From the NCBI GenBank assembly GCA_947650365.1, contig OX393552.1, positions 23,967,981 to 24,031,980 on the forward strand: DNA of 64,000 nt, given 5' to 3'. The translations under genes and the position numbers were made by a program. The DNA comes from Chamaelirium japonicum. Taxonomy: Eukaryota > Streptophyta > Magnoliopsida > Liliales > Melanthiaceae. This document shows positions 52,177-64,000 of this stretch, piece by piece. Position 1 is the first letter of the stretch. Each line of letters begins with the position of its first letter. The notes under the pieces were generated by a model, which saw only the letters and a list, made by a program, of their open reading frames with translations, was not told the DNA's origin and did no database searches.

Positions 52177-52664
52177 GGAAGTAAAGAAGGAAGATGAGGC
52201 ACACCCAAATTTTTTGCTTTAAAAAAATTTATTTTTTTCTTTTTAAAAAATTTAAAATATTATAACTGTTATGAGATCGTTCGATCGGATGACTGTCCAC
52301 CGTCGGATCCCTCCCTTAGATTAGGGTTTCCCATATAATACTTAGGCCATAAGTAAGCTTACCCTATAAATAATATACGACCCCTTTAGGGTGGGGCACG
52401 TTTGACGGCTCTCTTTTTCCCATCTCATAATATGTTATTAACACGAACATATCGAGCCCAATCGACCCGTCGTAAGAAAACAGAGAGAACAACGAAGACA
52501 AAAGAGAGAGAAGAAGAGAGATGAGAATGGTGAAATAAACAAAGAGGGAAGAAGTCCTGCTCCAGTCCATTGGCCATGGGTATAGGTTTGAAGTAAGAAG
52601 TAATCTAAATTCCAAAAATCCACTTCTCAATAGTATCATCTCAACGTTACTATGATTATCATTG
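52177..52664 (+). mobile_element. LTR-like module M21 (M9 type), full length
   Basis: LTR-like segment 52,195-52,429, PBS-like motif 52,435-52,446, complete leader. Confidence 0.6.
52321..52372 (+). promoter_or_regulatory. Telo-box to TATA box of M21
   Basis: TTAGGGTTT at 52,321-52,329 and TATAAATA at 52,365-52,372. Confidence 0.48.
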
Positions 52665-54878
52665 TAATATTTCTATAATTTTTTAAATAATAGTAATCAT
52701 TTAATTATTTGATTATCTAGTTATTTATTGAAATTTGTTATTTTATTTATTTATTAATTATTATATTATTAAATAATTAAATTATGTAACTATTTAATGG
52801 TTTAAAATATTAAATAAAGTAATAATGATTTAATTATATAATTAATTTATTTTATTAGTTATTTCTTTAATTATTATTATTTTTTCAATTAATTTTATTA
52901 ATTTATTAAATAATAAATTGTTGAAATAGTTATTGAATTAATTTTTTATTTAATTAACTAATAAAATAATTAATTTTTGAATGTAATTTATTTAATTTTT
53001 TATAATTTAATAAAATAATTTTTTAATTATTCTGTTACATAATAATTTATTTAAACTATTATTTATTTAACTTTTAAATTATTTAATAATAATTTTTTTT
53101 TATTTAAGTAAATAATCAATTTAATATATTTTATTACTAAATAAGTTTTTAAATATTTAAACTATAGACTAATTATTTAATTAGTTAAAAAAATTATAAT
53201 TTAAATAATTCTTTATATAATTATCTAAATAATGAAATTATAATTTTATAATTATTTTAATAAATAATTATTCAAAAATTTATTGAAATGATAATATAAT
53301 AATTTAATTACATATTAATTTAGTTATATAATTATTGATTAAATTATTTTATATTTCAAAAAATTATAATTTAATTAAATTAAGATTTATTGAACTATGG
53401 AATAATTGAATAATTAAATTATTTTTTTGTTTCAGTAAATAATCAATTTAATATATTTACTAACTAAATAAGTTTTTAATTATTTAAATAATTAAATAAT
53501 TATTTACTTATTTCAAAAAATTATTATTTAAATAGTTCTTTGTATAATTATCTAATTATTGAAATTCTAATTTTATAATTTTTTGAAAAAATAATTATTT
53601 AATAATTTATTAAAATAATAATATTTTAATTTTTTTACATAATAATTTAGTTATGTAGTAATTAAATAAATGATTTTATTATTTCAAAAAATTATTAATT
53701 AATATAATTTATTTTTTTAGTGATTATTTAAATATTTAATAAATAAAATACTTAAATATATTTTATAAAAATATTGTATAATTATATAATGGAATTATTT
53801 TATTAGAATATAAACATAACATAAAGAAATAATTGAATTATTCAAATATTTTATAAAATTATTAAATAATTTTTTGAATCATTATTCCATAAATTATAAT
53901 TAATCAAATATTTTTATTATCTACTTATTGAATAATTCAATAATGATTATTGAATTATTTTATTATTGAATTATTCAATAAGTAAATAATAAAAATATTT
54001 AATTAAATATAACTTATGGAATAAGGATTCAAATAATTATTTAATTAACTTATAAAATATTTAAATAATTTTATTATTTCTTTATGTTATTAATATTTTT
54101 TCATAGAATAATTCAATTATATAATTATATAATATTTTAATCAAATAATTTAATAATTTAATAATTTTATTATTTACTTATTAATTTAAAGTATAAATTA
54201 TATAAATTAATAAGTTTTTTTGAATAATAAAATAATTTAATCAATAATTACATAACTAAATTATTATGGAATAACATTATTATATTATCATTTAAACAAA
54301 TTATAAAATAATTATTTATTTATATAACTAAAATATTAGGGTTTAATTATTTAGATAATTAAATAAATATTATTTAAATAAATTTTTTTTAAATAATTAA
54401 ATCATTAGTCAATTATTGAAATATTTAAAAACTTAATTAGTGAAGAAATATATCAAATAGATTATTTACTTAAAAAAATATATTTTTATTATTAAATAAT
54501 TTCATTTGTTAAATAAATAATAATTTAAATAAAATATTGTATAATGAAATAAATATAAAATTTTATTAAATTATGGGATATTAATTGAAATAACTAAAAA
54601 AAATAATTATTTAATTAAATAATAAAATAAAACAATAATTTAATAACTATTTACGTATTATTTGAATAATTAGTTAATTATTTGAATATATAAATATTAA
54701 AATATTTTTTTAAATAGTTTAATATTTTTTTTAATAATCAAAGAAATATTTATTGATTTTAATATTTAATTAATAAATAATTTCATTATATAAATAATTA
54801 AATATTTCTTTAATTATTTAATTATATAATTTTTTTAACTATTTAATTTATTAAACTAATTAAATTAATTAAATAATA
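52665..54878. repeat. AT-rich foldback block, long form
   Basis: Core near 53,955. Compared with 23,959-25,175 and 38,312-39,528 it is 997 bases longer in the left arm. Confidence 0.82.
52784..53780. repeat. 997-bp left-arm segment missing from H1 and H2
   Basis: Ordinary left-arm sequence of the AT-rich foldback (TTTAATATATTT, TTTAAGTAAATAATC and similar), bounded on the right by AATTATATAATGG. Because it fits the arm order seen at 18,089-19,690, it is more likely kept here and deleted elsewhere than inserted. Confidence 0.85.
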
Positions 54879-55359
54879 GAAAGTAAAGATGGAAGATGAG
54901 GCAAACCCAAATTTTTTTCTTTAAAAAAATATATTTTTCTTTAAAAAAATTTAAAATATTATAACTGTTATGGGATCATTCGATCGGATGACTATCCACC
55001 GTCGGATCCCTCTCTTAGATTAGGGTTTCCCATATAATACTAAGGCCCTAAGTAAGCTTACCCTATAAATAATATACGACTCCTTTAGGGTGGGGCATGT
55101 TTGACGGCTCTCTCATTCTCCCATCTCATAATATGTTATTAATACGAACTTATCGAGCCCAGTCGACCCGTCGCAAGAAAGCGGAGAGAGAAACGAAGAC
55201 AAAAGAGACAGAAGAAGAAAGATGAGAATGAAGAAATAAATGAAGAGAGAAAAAGTCATGCTCCAATCCATTGGCCATAGGTCTGAAGTAAGAAGTAATC
55301 TAAATTCCAAATCTCCACTTCTTAATAGTATTATCTCAACGTTATTATGATTATCATTG
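54879..55359 (+). mobile_element. LTR-like module M22 (M10 type), full length
   Basis: LTR-like segment 54,897-55,130, PBS-like motif 55,136-55,147. Differs from M10 and M16 by GACTATCC for GACTGTCC. Confidence 0.58.
55020..55071 (+). promoter_or_regulatory. Telo-box to TATA box of M22
   Basis: TTAGGGTTT at 55,020-55,028 and TATAAATA at 55,064-55,071. Confidence 0.48.
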
Positions 55360-57845
55360 CAATATTTCTATAATTTTTTTAATAATAGTAATCATTTATT
55401 TAATTATAAAATAAATTAACTAATTGAAATTTTTTAATATTTAAATTTTTATTAAAATAATAATTTTATTTTATTATTTAATTATCTAGTTATTTAATGA
55501 AATTTATTATATATTTCATTTATTAATTATTATATTATTAAATAATTAAATTATTTAACTATTTAATGGTTTAAAATATGAAATAAAGAAATAATGATTT
55601 TATTATATAATTAATTTATTTTATTATTTATTTCTTTACTTATTATTATTTTTTAAAAGTATTTTATTAATTAATTAAATAATAAATATTTGAAATAATA
55701 AAATAATTAATTATTTTATTATTTAATAAGTAATTAATGAAAATATTTAATTAATTATGTTTAATGAAATAATTAATAATTATTAATTATAAATTATAAA
55801 TTTTATTATATTATAAAATATTTTATTAATTTAATTATTTATTAAATAAAGTAATAAAATAATATATTAATATAATAAATGATTATTTATTATTTTAAAA
55901 AATAGATTATTTTAAAAAATATTTTATTATTTATATGATTAAATAATTAACTAATTATTTAAATAATAAGTAAATAGTTATTGAATTAATTTTTTATGTT
56001 ATTACTTCATGAAATAATTGATTTTTTAATGTATTTTATTTAATTTTTTATAATTTAATTAAATAATTTGTTATTTACTTCATTAGATAATAATTTATTT
56101 AAATTTTTATTTATTTAACCATAAAATTAATTAATATTTAAATTATTTCTTATTTAATTAAATAATCTATTTAATATATTTCTTTATAAAATTAGTTTTT
56201 AAATATTTAAATAATAGACTAATCTATTTAACTAAATTTTTTAAAATAATTTATTTATATATCAAATAGATTATTTACTTAAAAAATAAATATTTTTATT
56301 ATTAAATAATTTCATAGGTAAATAAAAAATAAATTACAAAAAATATTTTATAATTAAATAAATATAAAATTTTATTAAATTATGAGATATTAATTAAAAT
56401 AACTGAAAAAAATAATTATTCAATTAAGTAATAAAATAAAACAATAATTTAATAATAATTTACTTATAATTTAAATAGATAGTTAATTATTTGAATATAT
56501 AAATAATAAAATATTTTTTTAAAAAGCTTAATAATTTTTTTTATAATCAAATAAATAGTTATATAACTATTAATAATTTTAAAATTAATTTAGTTATAGA
56601 ATTAATAATTAATTTAGTTAGATAATTACTTATTTGAAAAAATTATTATTTAAACAATTCTTTATATCATTGTTTAATTAAAAAAAAATTAATTTGATAA
56701 TTATTTCAATAAAGAATTATTTAATAAATTATTTCAATTATAATTTAATAAGTTTATTATATTATAATTTAGTTATGTAATTATTAATTAAATTATTGTA
56801 TTATTTTAAAAAATTAATAAATAATATAATTTATTCTTAAAATTATTAATTAAATATTTTAAAAATAAAATACATAAATTTATTTTGTTAAAATATTATA
56901 TAATTATATAATGGAATTATTTTATTAGAATATAATAATAATATAAAGAAATAATAAAATTATTCAAATATTTTCTAAAATAATTAAATATTATTTGATA
57001 TCATTATTCTATAAATTATAATTAATCTAATATTTTAATTATTTACTTATGGAATAATTCAATAATGACAATTGAATTGTTTCATTATTGAATTATTCAA
57101 TAAGTAAATAATAAAAATATTTAATTAATTATAATTTATGGAATAATGATTCAAATAAATATTTAATAATTTTGAAAAATATTTAAATAATTTCATTATT
57201 TCTTTATGTTATTAATATTTTATAATAAAATAATTCATTTATATAATTATATAATATTTTAATCAAATAATTAAAGTATTTTATTATTTAAATATTAACT
57301 TAATAATGTAAAGTATAAATTATATTAATAAATAATTTTTGAAATTAATAAAATAATTTAATCAATAATTATATAACTAAATTATTATATAATAAAATTA
57401 GTAAAAATATATAGATTATTTACTTAAAAAAATTAATATGTTTATTATTAAATAATATCATAGTTAAATAATTAATAATTTAAATAAATTATTATATAAT
57501 TTATTTAATATAAAATATTATGAAATTATAAGATATTAATTGAAATAACTAAAAATAATATTTATTTAATTAAGTAATCAAATAAAATAATAATGTAATA
57601 TATATTTATTTATTATTTAAATAATTAGTTAATATTTGAAATATATGAATATGAAAATATTTCTTCAGTTAGATTTATAATTTTTTAATAATTAAATAAA
57701 TATTTATTTATTTTAATATTTAATTAATAAATTATTAGTTTAAATTATTTAATTATATAGATAATTAAATATTTCATTAATTATTTAAATTTTTAATTTA
57801 TTTAACTATTTAATTTATTAAACTAATTAAATTAATTAAATAATA
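55360..57845. repeat. AT-rich foldback block, 2.5 kb
   Basis: Core near 57,075. Carries private substitutions against H1 and H2, such as TTTTTTAATGTATT near 56,025 for TTTTTTGATGTATT. Confidence 0.82.
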
Positions 57846-58333
57846 GGAAGTAAAGAAGGAAGATGAGGCACACCCGAATTTTTGGCTTTAAAAAAATATA
57901 TATTATTCTTCAAAGAAATTTAAAACATTACAAGTTTTATGAGATCGTTCGATCGGATGACTGTCCACCGTCGGATCTCTCCCATAGATTAGGGTTTCCC
58001 ATATTATACTTAGGCCCTAAGTAAGCTTACTCTATAAATAATATACGACCCTTTAGGGTGTGGTACGTTTGACGGCTCTTTTTTTCTTTCATCTCAGAAT
58101 ATGTTATCAACACGAATATATCGAGTCCAAACGACCCATCGCAAGGAAACAGAAAGAGAAACGAAGATAGAAGAGAGAGAAGAAGAGAGATGAGAATGGA
58201 GAAATAAACAAAGAGAGAAGAAGTCCTGCTCCAGTCTATTGGCCACGGGTATAGGTTTGAAGTAAGAAGTAATCTAAATTCTAAAACTCCACTTCTCAAT
58301 AGTATCATCTTAATGTTATTATGATTATCATTG
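57846..58333 (+). mobile_element. LTR-like module M23 (M1 type), full length
   Basis: LTR-like segment 57,864-58,098, PBS-like motif 58,104-58,115, dyad 58,007-58,023 intact, complete leader. Confidence 0.6.
57989..58040 (+). promoter_or_regulatory. Telo-box to TATA box of M23
   Basis: TTAGGGTTT at 57,989-57,997, dyad, and TATAAATA at 58,033-58,040. Confidence 0.48.
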
Positions 58334-59513
58334 TAATGTTTCTATAATTTTTTTAACAATATTAATCGTTTATTTACTTATAAAATAATTTAAATAATTA
58401 AAAAATTTTAATAATTAAGTTTTTATTAAAATAATTATTTTATTTAATTATTTAATTTTTTAATTATCTAGTTATTTAATGAAATTTATTATTTTATTTA
58501 TTTATTAAAATTATTATTTCAAAAAATTATTCATTAATATAATTTACTATTTCAATTATTAATTAAATATTTAAAAATAAAATACTTAAATTTATTTAGT
58601 TAAAATATTATATAATTATATATTGGAATTATTTTATTCGAATAAAATAATTACATAAAGATATAATTTAATTATTCAAATATTTTATTAAATAATTTAA
58701 TAATTATTTGAATTATAATTCCAAAAATTATAATTAATCCAATATTTTTATTATTTACTTATTAAATAATTCAATAATGATTATTGAATTATTTTATTAT
58801 TGAATTATTCAATAAGTAAATAATAAAAATATTTGATTAATTATAATTTATAGAATAATGATTCAAATAATTATTTAATTATTGAATCAATAATTTATTC
58901 AAAAAAATTATTCGATTATCATTTAAATAAATTATTAAATTATTATTTATTTTTATAACTAAAATATTAGAATTTAATTATTTAGATATTGAAATAAAGA
59001 ATTATTTAAATAATTAATTATTTAGTCATTTATTAAAATATTTAAAAACTTAATTAGTAAAGAAATATATCAAATAGATTATTTACTTAAAAAAATAAAT
59101 ATTTTCATTAGTAAATAATTTTATAGTAAAATAAATAATAATTTAAATAAAATATTATATAATAAAATAAATAAAATTTATTAAATTATGAGATATTAAT
59201 TGAAATAAGTTAAACTATTAATTATTTAATTAAGTAATAAAATAAGACAATAATTTAATAACTATTTACTTATTATTTAAATAATTAGTTAATTATTTGA
59301 AAATATGAATTATAAAATATTTTTTAAATTGCTTAATATTTTTTTTAATAATCATTAAAATATTTCTTGATTTTAATATTTAAATAATAAATAATTAGTA
59401 TAAATAATTTTATTATATAGATAATTAAATATTTCTTTAATTATTTAATTATTTAATTATTTTATTTATATAACTATTTAATTTATAAAACTAATTAAAT
59501 TAATAATATAATA
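58334..59513. repeat. AT-rich foldback block
   Basis: Core near 58,787; several private changes, for example AATTATAATTCCAAAAATT near 58,712 that weakens the arm pairing. Confidence 0.8.
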
Positions 59514-59965
59514 GGAAGTAAATAAGGAAGATGAGGCACACCCGAATTTTTTGCTTTAAAAAAACTTATATTTTTCTGTAAAAAAGTTTAAAACATTACA
59601 ACTATTATGAGATCGTTCGATCGGATGATTATTCACCGTCGGATCTCTCCCATAGATTAGGATTTCCCATATAATACTTAGGCCCTTAGTAAGCTTAGCC
59701 TATAAATAATATACGACACCTTTAGGGTGGGGTACGTTTGACGGCTCTCTCTTTCTCCCATCTCACAATATGTTATCAACACGAATATATCGAGCCCAGC
59801 TAATCCGTCGCAAGAAAACGAAGAGAGAAACGAAGACAGAAGAGAGAGAAGAAGAGAGATGAGAATGGAAAAATAAATGAAGAGAGAAGAAATCCTGCCC
59901 CAGTCCATTGGCCACGGGTATAGGTTTGAAATAAGAAGTAATCTAAATTTCAAAACTCCACTTTT
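59514..59965 (+). mobile_element. LTR-like module M24 (M2 type)
   Basis: LTR-like segment 59,532-59,767, TATAAATA 59,701-59,708, PBS-like motif 59,773-59,784, leader truncated at the M2 junction. Confidence 0.6.
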
Positions 59966-60562
59966 TATTAGAATGTAAACATAACATAAAGAAATAATTA
60001 AATTATTCAAATATTTTATAAAATTATTAAATAATTTTTTGAATCATTATTCCATAAATTATAATTAATCAAATATTTTTATTATCTACTTATTGAATAA
60101 TTCAATAATGATTATTGAATTATTTTTTTATTGAATTATTCAATAATTAAATAATAAAAATATTTAATTAAATATAATTTATGGAATAAGGATTCAAATA
60201 ATTATTAAATTAACTTATAAAATATTTAAATAATTTTATTATTTCTTTATGTTATTAATATTTTTTCATAGAATAATTCAATTATATAAATATATAATAT
60301 TTTAATCAAATAATTTAATTATTTAATTATTTTATTATTTACTTAATAATTTAAAGTATAAATTATATAAATTAATAAGTTTTTTACAATAATAAAATAA
60401 TTTAATCAATAATTACATAACTAAATTATTATGTAATAAAATTATTATATTATCATTTAAACAAATTATTAAATAATTATTATGTAATAAAAACTAAGTC
60501 TGGAATTATTAAATTATTAAATAATTATTAAATAATTATTAAATTATAAATTATTATGTAAT
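59966..60562. repeat. AT-rich block with palindrome core
   Basis: Core near 60,120; isolated satellite fragment at 60,487-60,505. Confidence 0.8.
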
Positions 60563-60913
60563 AAAAACTAAGTCTGGAATGCACACTCCGAAGCGTGGCG
60601 CACCGAAGACCGGCCAAAATTTGCCCGAAAAACTAAGTCAAAAACGCGCACCCCGAAGCATGGTACATTGAAGTCCGACCAAAATTCGCCCGAAAAACTA
60701 AGTCTAGAACGCTCACCCCGAAGCGTGGTGCACCGAAGACCGGCCTTGCTCGAAATACTAAGTTTGGAAGGCGCAGCCCGAAGCGTGGCGCACCAAAGAC
60801 TGGCCGAAATTCACCCGAAAAACTAAGTCTGGAATGCGACCCCAAAGCGTGGCGCACCGAAGACCGACCGAAATTCGCTTGAAAAACTCAGTCTGGAACA
60901 CGCATCCTGAAGC
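60563..60913. repeat. Short 65-bp array S3
   Basis: Same as S1 and S2 with a few changes (AAAATTTGCCC near 60,616, CATCCTGAAGC at its end). Confidence 0.92.
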
Positions 60914-61827
60914 TAAAATTTTAATTTGATAATTATTTCAATAAAGATTTATTTAATAATTTATTTCAATAATAATCTAATAAGTTTATTATATAATAAT
61001 TTAGGTATTTAATTATTAATTAAATTATTATATTATTTCAAAAAATTAATAAATAATATAATTTATTCTTAAAATTATTAATTAAATATTTTAAAAATAA
61101 AATACTTAAATTTATTTTGTTAAAATATTATATAATTATATAATGGAATTATTTTATTAGAATATAATAATAACATAAAGAAATAATAGAATTATTCAAA
61201 TATTTTATTAAATAATTAAATAATTATTTGAATCATTATTCCATAAATTATAATTAATCCAATAATTTTATTATTTACTTATTGAATAATTCAATAATGA
61301 TTATTGAATTATTTTATTATTGAATTATTAAATAAGTAAATAATAAAAATATTTAATTAATTATAATTTAAGGAATAATGATTTAAATAATAATTTAATT
61401 ATTATATAAAATATTTAAATAATTTTATTATTTCTATATTTTATTAATATTTTTTAATAAAATAATTCAATTATATAATTATATAATATTTTCATCAAAT
61501 AATTTAAGTATTTTATTACTTCAATATTTAAGTAATAATTTAAAGTATAAATTATATTAATTAATAATTTTTTAAAATAATAAAATAATTGAATAAATAA
61601 TTATATGACTAGATTATTATGTAATAAAATTATTAGATTATCATTAAAATAAATTATTAAATAATTATTTATTTATATAACTAAAATATTAGAATTTAAT
61701 TATTAAGATAATTAAATAAAGAATTATTTAAATAATAATTTTTTGAAATAATTAAATAGTTAGTCAATTATTGAAATATTTAAAAATTTAATTAGTGAAT
61801 AAATATATCAAATAGATTATTTATATA
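60914..61827. repeat. AT-rich foldback spacer, mosaic
   Basis: Core near 61,307. Opens with the S-type flank (AATTTGATAATT) but carries AATTTAAGGAATAATG near 61,370, which is private to the spacer at 13,299-14,212. Confidence 0.83.
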
Positions 61828-64000
61828 AGACCGATCGAAATTAGATTGAAAAACTAAGTCATAAATGCGCACCCTGAAGCGTGGCGCACCGAAGACCGAC
61901 CTTAATTCGCACAAAAAACTAAGTCTGGAGTGCGATCCCAGAAGCGTGGCGCACCGAGGACCGGCCAAAATTCTCCCGAAAAACTAAGTCTGGAATGTGC
62001 ACCCCAAAGCGTGGCGTACCAAGGACATGCAAAAATTCGCTCGAAAAACTAAGTCTGGAACGAGCACCCCGAAGCGTGGCGCATCGACGATCGGCCGAAA
62101 TTCGCCCAAAAAACTAAGTCTGGAACATGCACCCCAAAGCATAGTGCACCGAAAACCGGTCGAAAATTCGTACGAAAAACTAAGTCTGTAATGCGCACCC
62201 CGAAGCGTGGTTCACCAAAGACCGATCAAAATTCATCCAAAAAACTAAGTTAGGAACGCGCACCCTGAAGAGTGGCACACTAAAGACCTGCCGAAATTCG
62301 ACAAAAAAACTAAGTCTGGAATGCGCACCCTGAAGCGTAGTGCAGCGAAAACCGACCGAAATTCGCTCGAAAAGCAAACTCTGGAACGTGCACACCGAAG
62401 CGTGGCGCACCGAAGACCGATCGAAGTTCACCCAAAAAACTAAGTCTGGAATACGCGTCCTGAAGCGTGGCGCACCGAAGACCATCCAAAATTCGTCAGA
62501 AAAACTAAGTCTGCAATGCGCACCCCGAAGCGTGGCACAACGAAGACCGACCGAAATTTGCCCGAAATGATAAGTCTAGAACGCGCACCACGAAGAGTGG
62601 CGCACCGAAGAACGACCGAAATTCGCTCGAAAATCTAAGTCTGTAATGCGCATCCCGAAGCATGGTGCACCGAAAACTAGCCAAAATTCGGTAAAGAAAT
62701 AAAGTCTAGAACGCGCACCCCAAAGCGTGGTGTAGCGAAAACCGACCAAAATTCGCACGAAAAACTAAGTCTGGAACGTGCATGATGAAGCGTGGCGCAC
62801 TGTAGACCGATCGAAATTCTCCCGAAAAACTAAGTCTCGAACACGCACCCCGAAGCGTGGTGCACCGAAGACCGGCCAAAATTTATCCAGAAAACTAAGT
62901 CTGGAATGTGCACCCCAAAGCATGGCGCACAGAAGACCGGCCAAAATTTGCCCGGAAAACTAAGTCTGGAACGTGCACCCCGATGCGTGGCTCACCGAGG
63001 ACCGACCAAAATTCGTCCGAAAAACTAAGTTAGGAACACGCACCCCGAAGAGTGGTGCACCGAAGACTGGTCGAAATTTACCCAAAAAACTAAGTCTAGA
63101 ACGCACACCTCGAAGCGTGGCGCACCGAAGACCGACCAAAATTCGATCGAAATACTAAGTCTGGAATGCGCACCCCAAAGCGTGGCGCACCCAAAACTGG
63201 CTGAAATTCACCCGAATAACTAAGTCTGGCATGCACACACCAAAGCATGGCACATCGAAGATCGGCCGAAATTCACTTAAAAAACTATATCTGGAATGCA
63301 CATCCTGAAGCGTGGAGCACCGAAGACCGACCGAAATTTGCCCAAAAAACTAAGTCTAGAGTGCGCACCCCGAAGCATGGCGCACAGAGGATCGGGCGAA
63401 ATTCGCCCAAAAAAATAAATCTGGAACGTGCACCCTGAAGCGTGGCGTACCAAGGACCGGCCGAAATTTGGCAGAAAAACTAAGTCTGGAACTCGCACCC
63501 TGAAGCGTGGAGCAGTGAAGACCGATCGAAATTCACCCGAAAAACTAAGTCTTGAATGCGCACGCCAAAGCGTGGTGCACCGAAGACCGGCAGAAATTTG
63601 CCCAAAAAACTTAATCTGGAATGCGCACCCCGAAGCATGGCGCACCGAAGACAAGCCAAAATTCGCCCGAAAAATTAAGTCTGGAACGCGCACCCCGAAG
63701 AGTGCCGGACCGAAGACCGACCGAAATTTACCTGAAAAACTAAGTTTGGAACGCGCACGTCAAAGCATGGCGCACCGAAGACCGATCGAAATTCGTGGGG
63801 AAAACTAAGTCTGGAACGTGCACCCCGAAGCATGGCGCACCGAAGACTAACCAAAATTCACCCGAAAAACTGAGTCTGGAATGCGCACCCCGATGTATGG
63901 CGCACCGACGATAAGCCAAAATTTGATCGAAAAACTAAGTCTGGAATGCACACTCCGAAGCGTGGCGCACCGAAGACCGGCCAAAATTCGCCCGAAAAAA
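61828..64000. repeat. Long 65-bp array L3 (beta type), cut by window end
   Basis: Follows 14,213-16,385 and shares its diagnostic variants. About 33 monomers are visible. By comparison about 280 bases of the array should remain beyond the window. Confidence 0.93.

Larger units (their letters stand above)
49836..64000. repeat. Higher-order repeat copy H3 (partial, enlarged)
   Basis: Matches H2 at offset 14,353 up to about 52,783 and at offset 15,350 from 53,781, the difference being 997 extra bases. From about 55,000 to 61,000 it carries more private substitutions than H1 and H2 show against each other. Its long array is of the beta type otherwise seen at 14,213-16,666. It is cut by the window end inside that array. 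Confidence 0.88.

Overview
The window holds no convincing protein-coding or RNA gene. It is a nuclear, repeat-only region, most likely from a flowering-plant heterochromatin or satellite domain. The plant assignment is an inference. It rests on an LTR-retrotransposon-like module that carries a telo-box (TTAGGGTTT) upstream of a TATAAATA box, on TTTAGGG motifs, and on the general look of tandemly amplified plant retroelement derivatives. The species is not identifiable from the sequence alone.

Three kinds of building block explain almost every base. (1) A roughly 480-bp module, always on the + strand, is present in 24 complete or damaged copies. It reads like polypurine tract + short LTR (about 235 bp, TGAG...CTCACA, with telo-box, 17-bp dyad and TATA box) + a primer-binding-site-like TTATCAACACGA + a purine-rich leader. 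No gag or pol follows. (2) Very AT-rich blocks of 0.4 to 3.5 kb fill the place of the internal region. Most contain one copy of the same large imperfect palindrome (a foldback with arms of up to several hundred bp). (3) CpG-rich arrays of a 65-bp minisatellite sit inside the AT-rich foldback DNA. They come as long arrays (about 2.45 kb), short arrays (about 0.35 kb) and one intermediate array (about 1.06 kb).

These blocks are organised into a higher-order repeat of 14,353 bp. Two full copies lie head to tail at about 21,130-35,482 and 35,483-49,835. A third (49,836 to the window end) carries an extra 997 bp at 52,784-53,780. Bases 1-9,560 are the tail of an earlier copy (same sequence as 25,923-35,482). 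Bases 9,561-21,129 are a rearranged copy. It starts normally, breaks at 11,384 in a 7-base microhomology, lacks about 7 kb, has a longer array in place of the short one, and keeps a 3.6-kb AT-rich stretch (about 17,550-21,129) found nowhere else in the window.

The picture is of a non-coding LTR-retroelement derivative that became a tandem satellite, picked up or generated a second CpG-rich minisatellite inside its foldback interior, and was then amplified recently as a 14-kb unit by unequal exchange. Base counts, alignments and database searches were not possible here. Offsets come from matching coordinates of identical sequence by eye.
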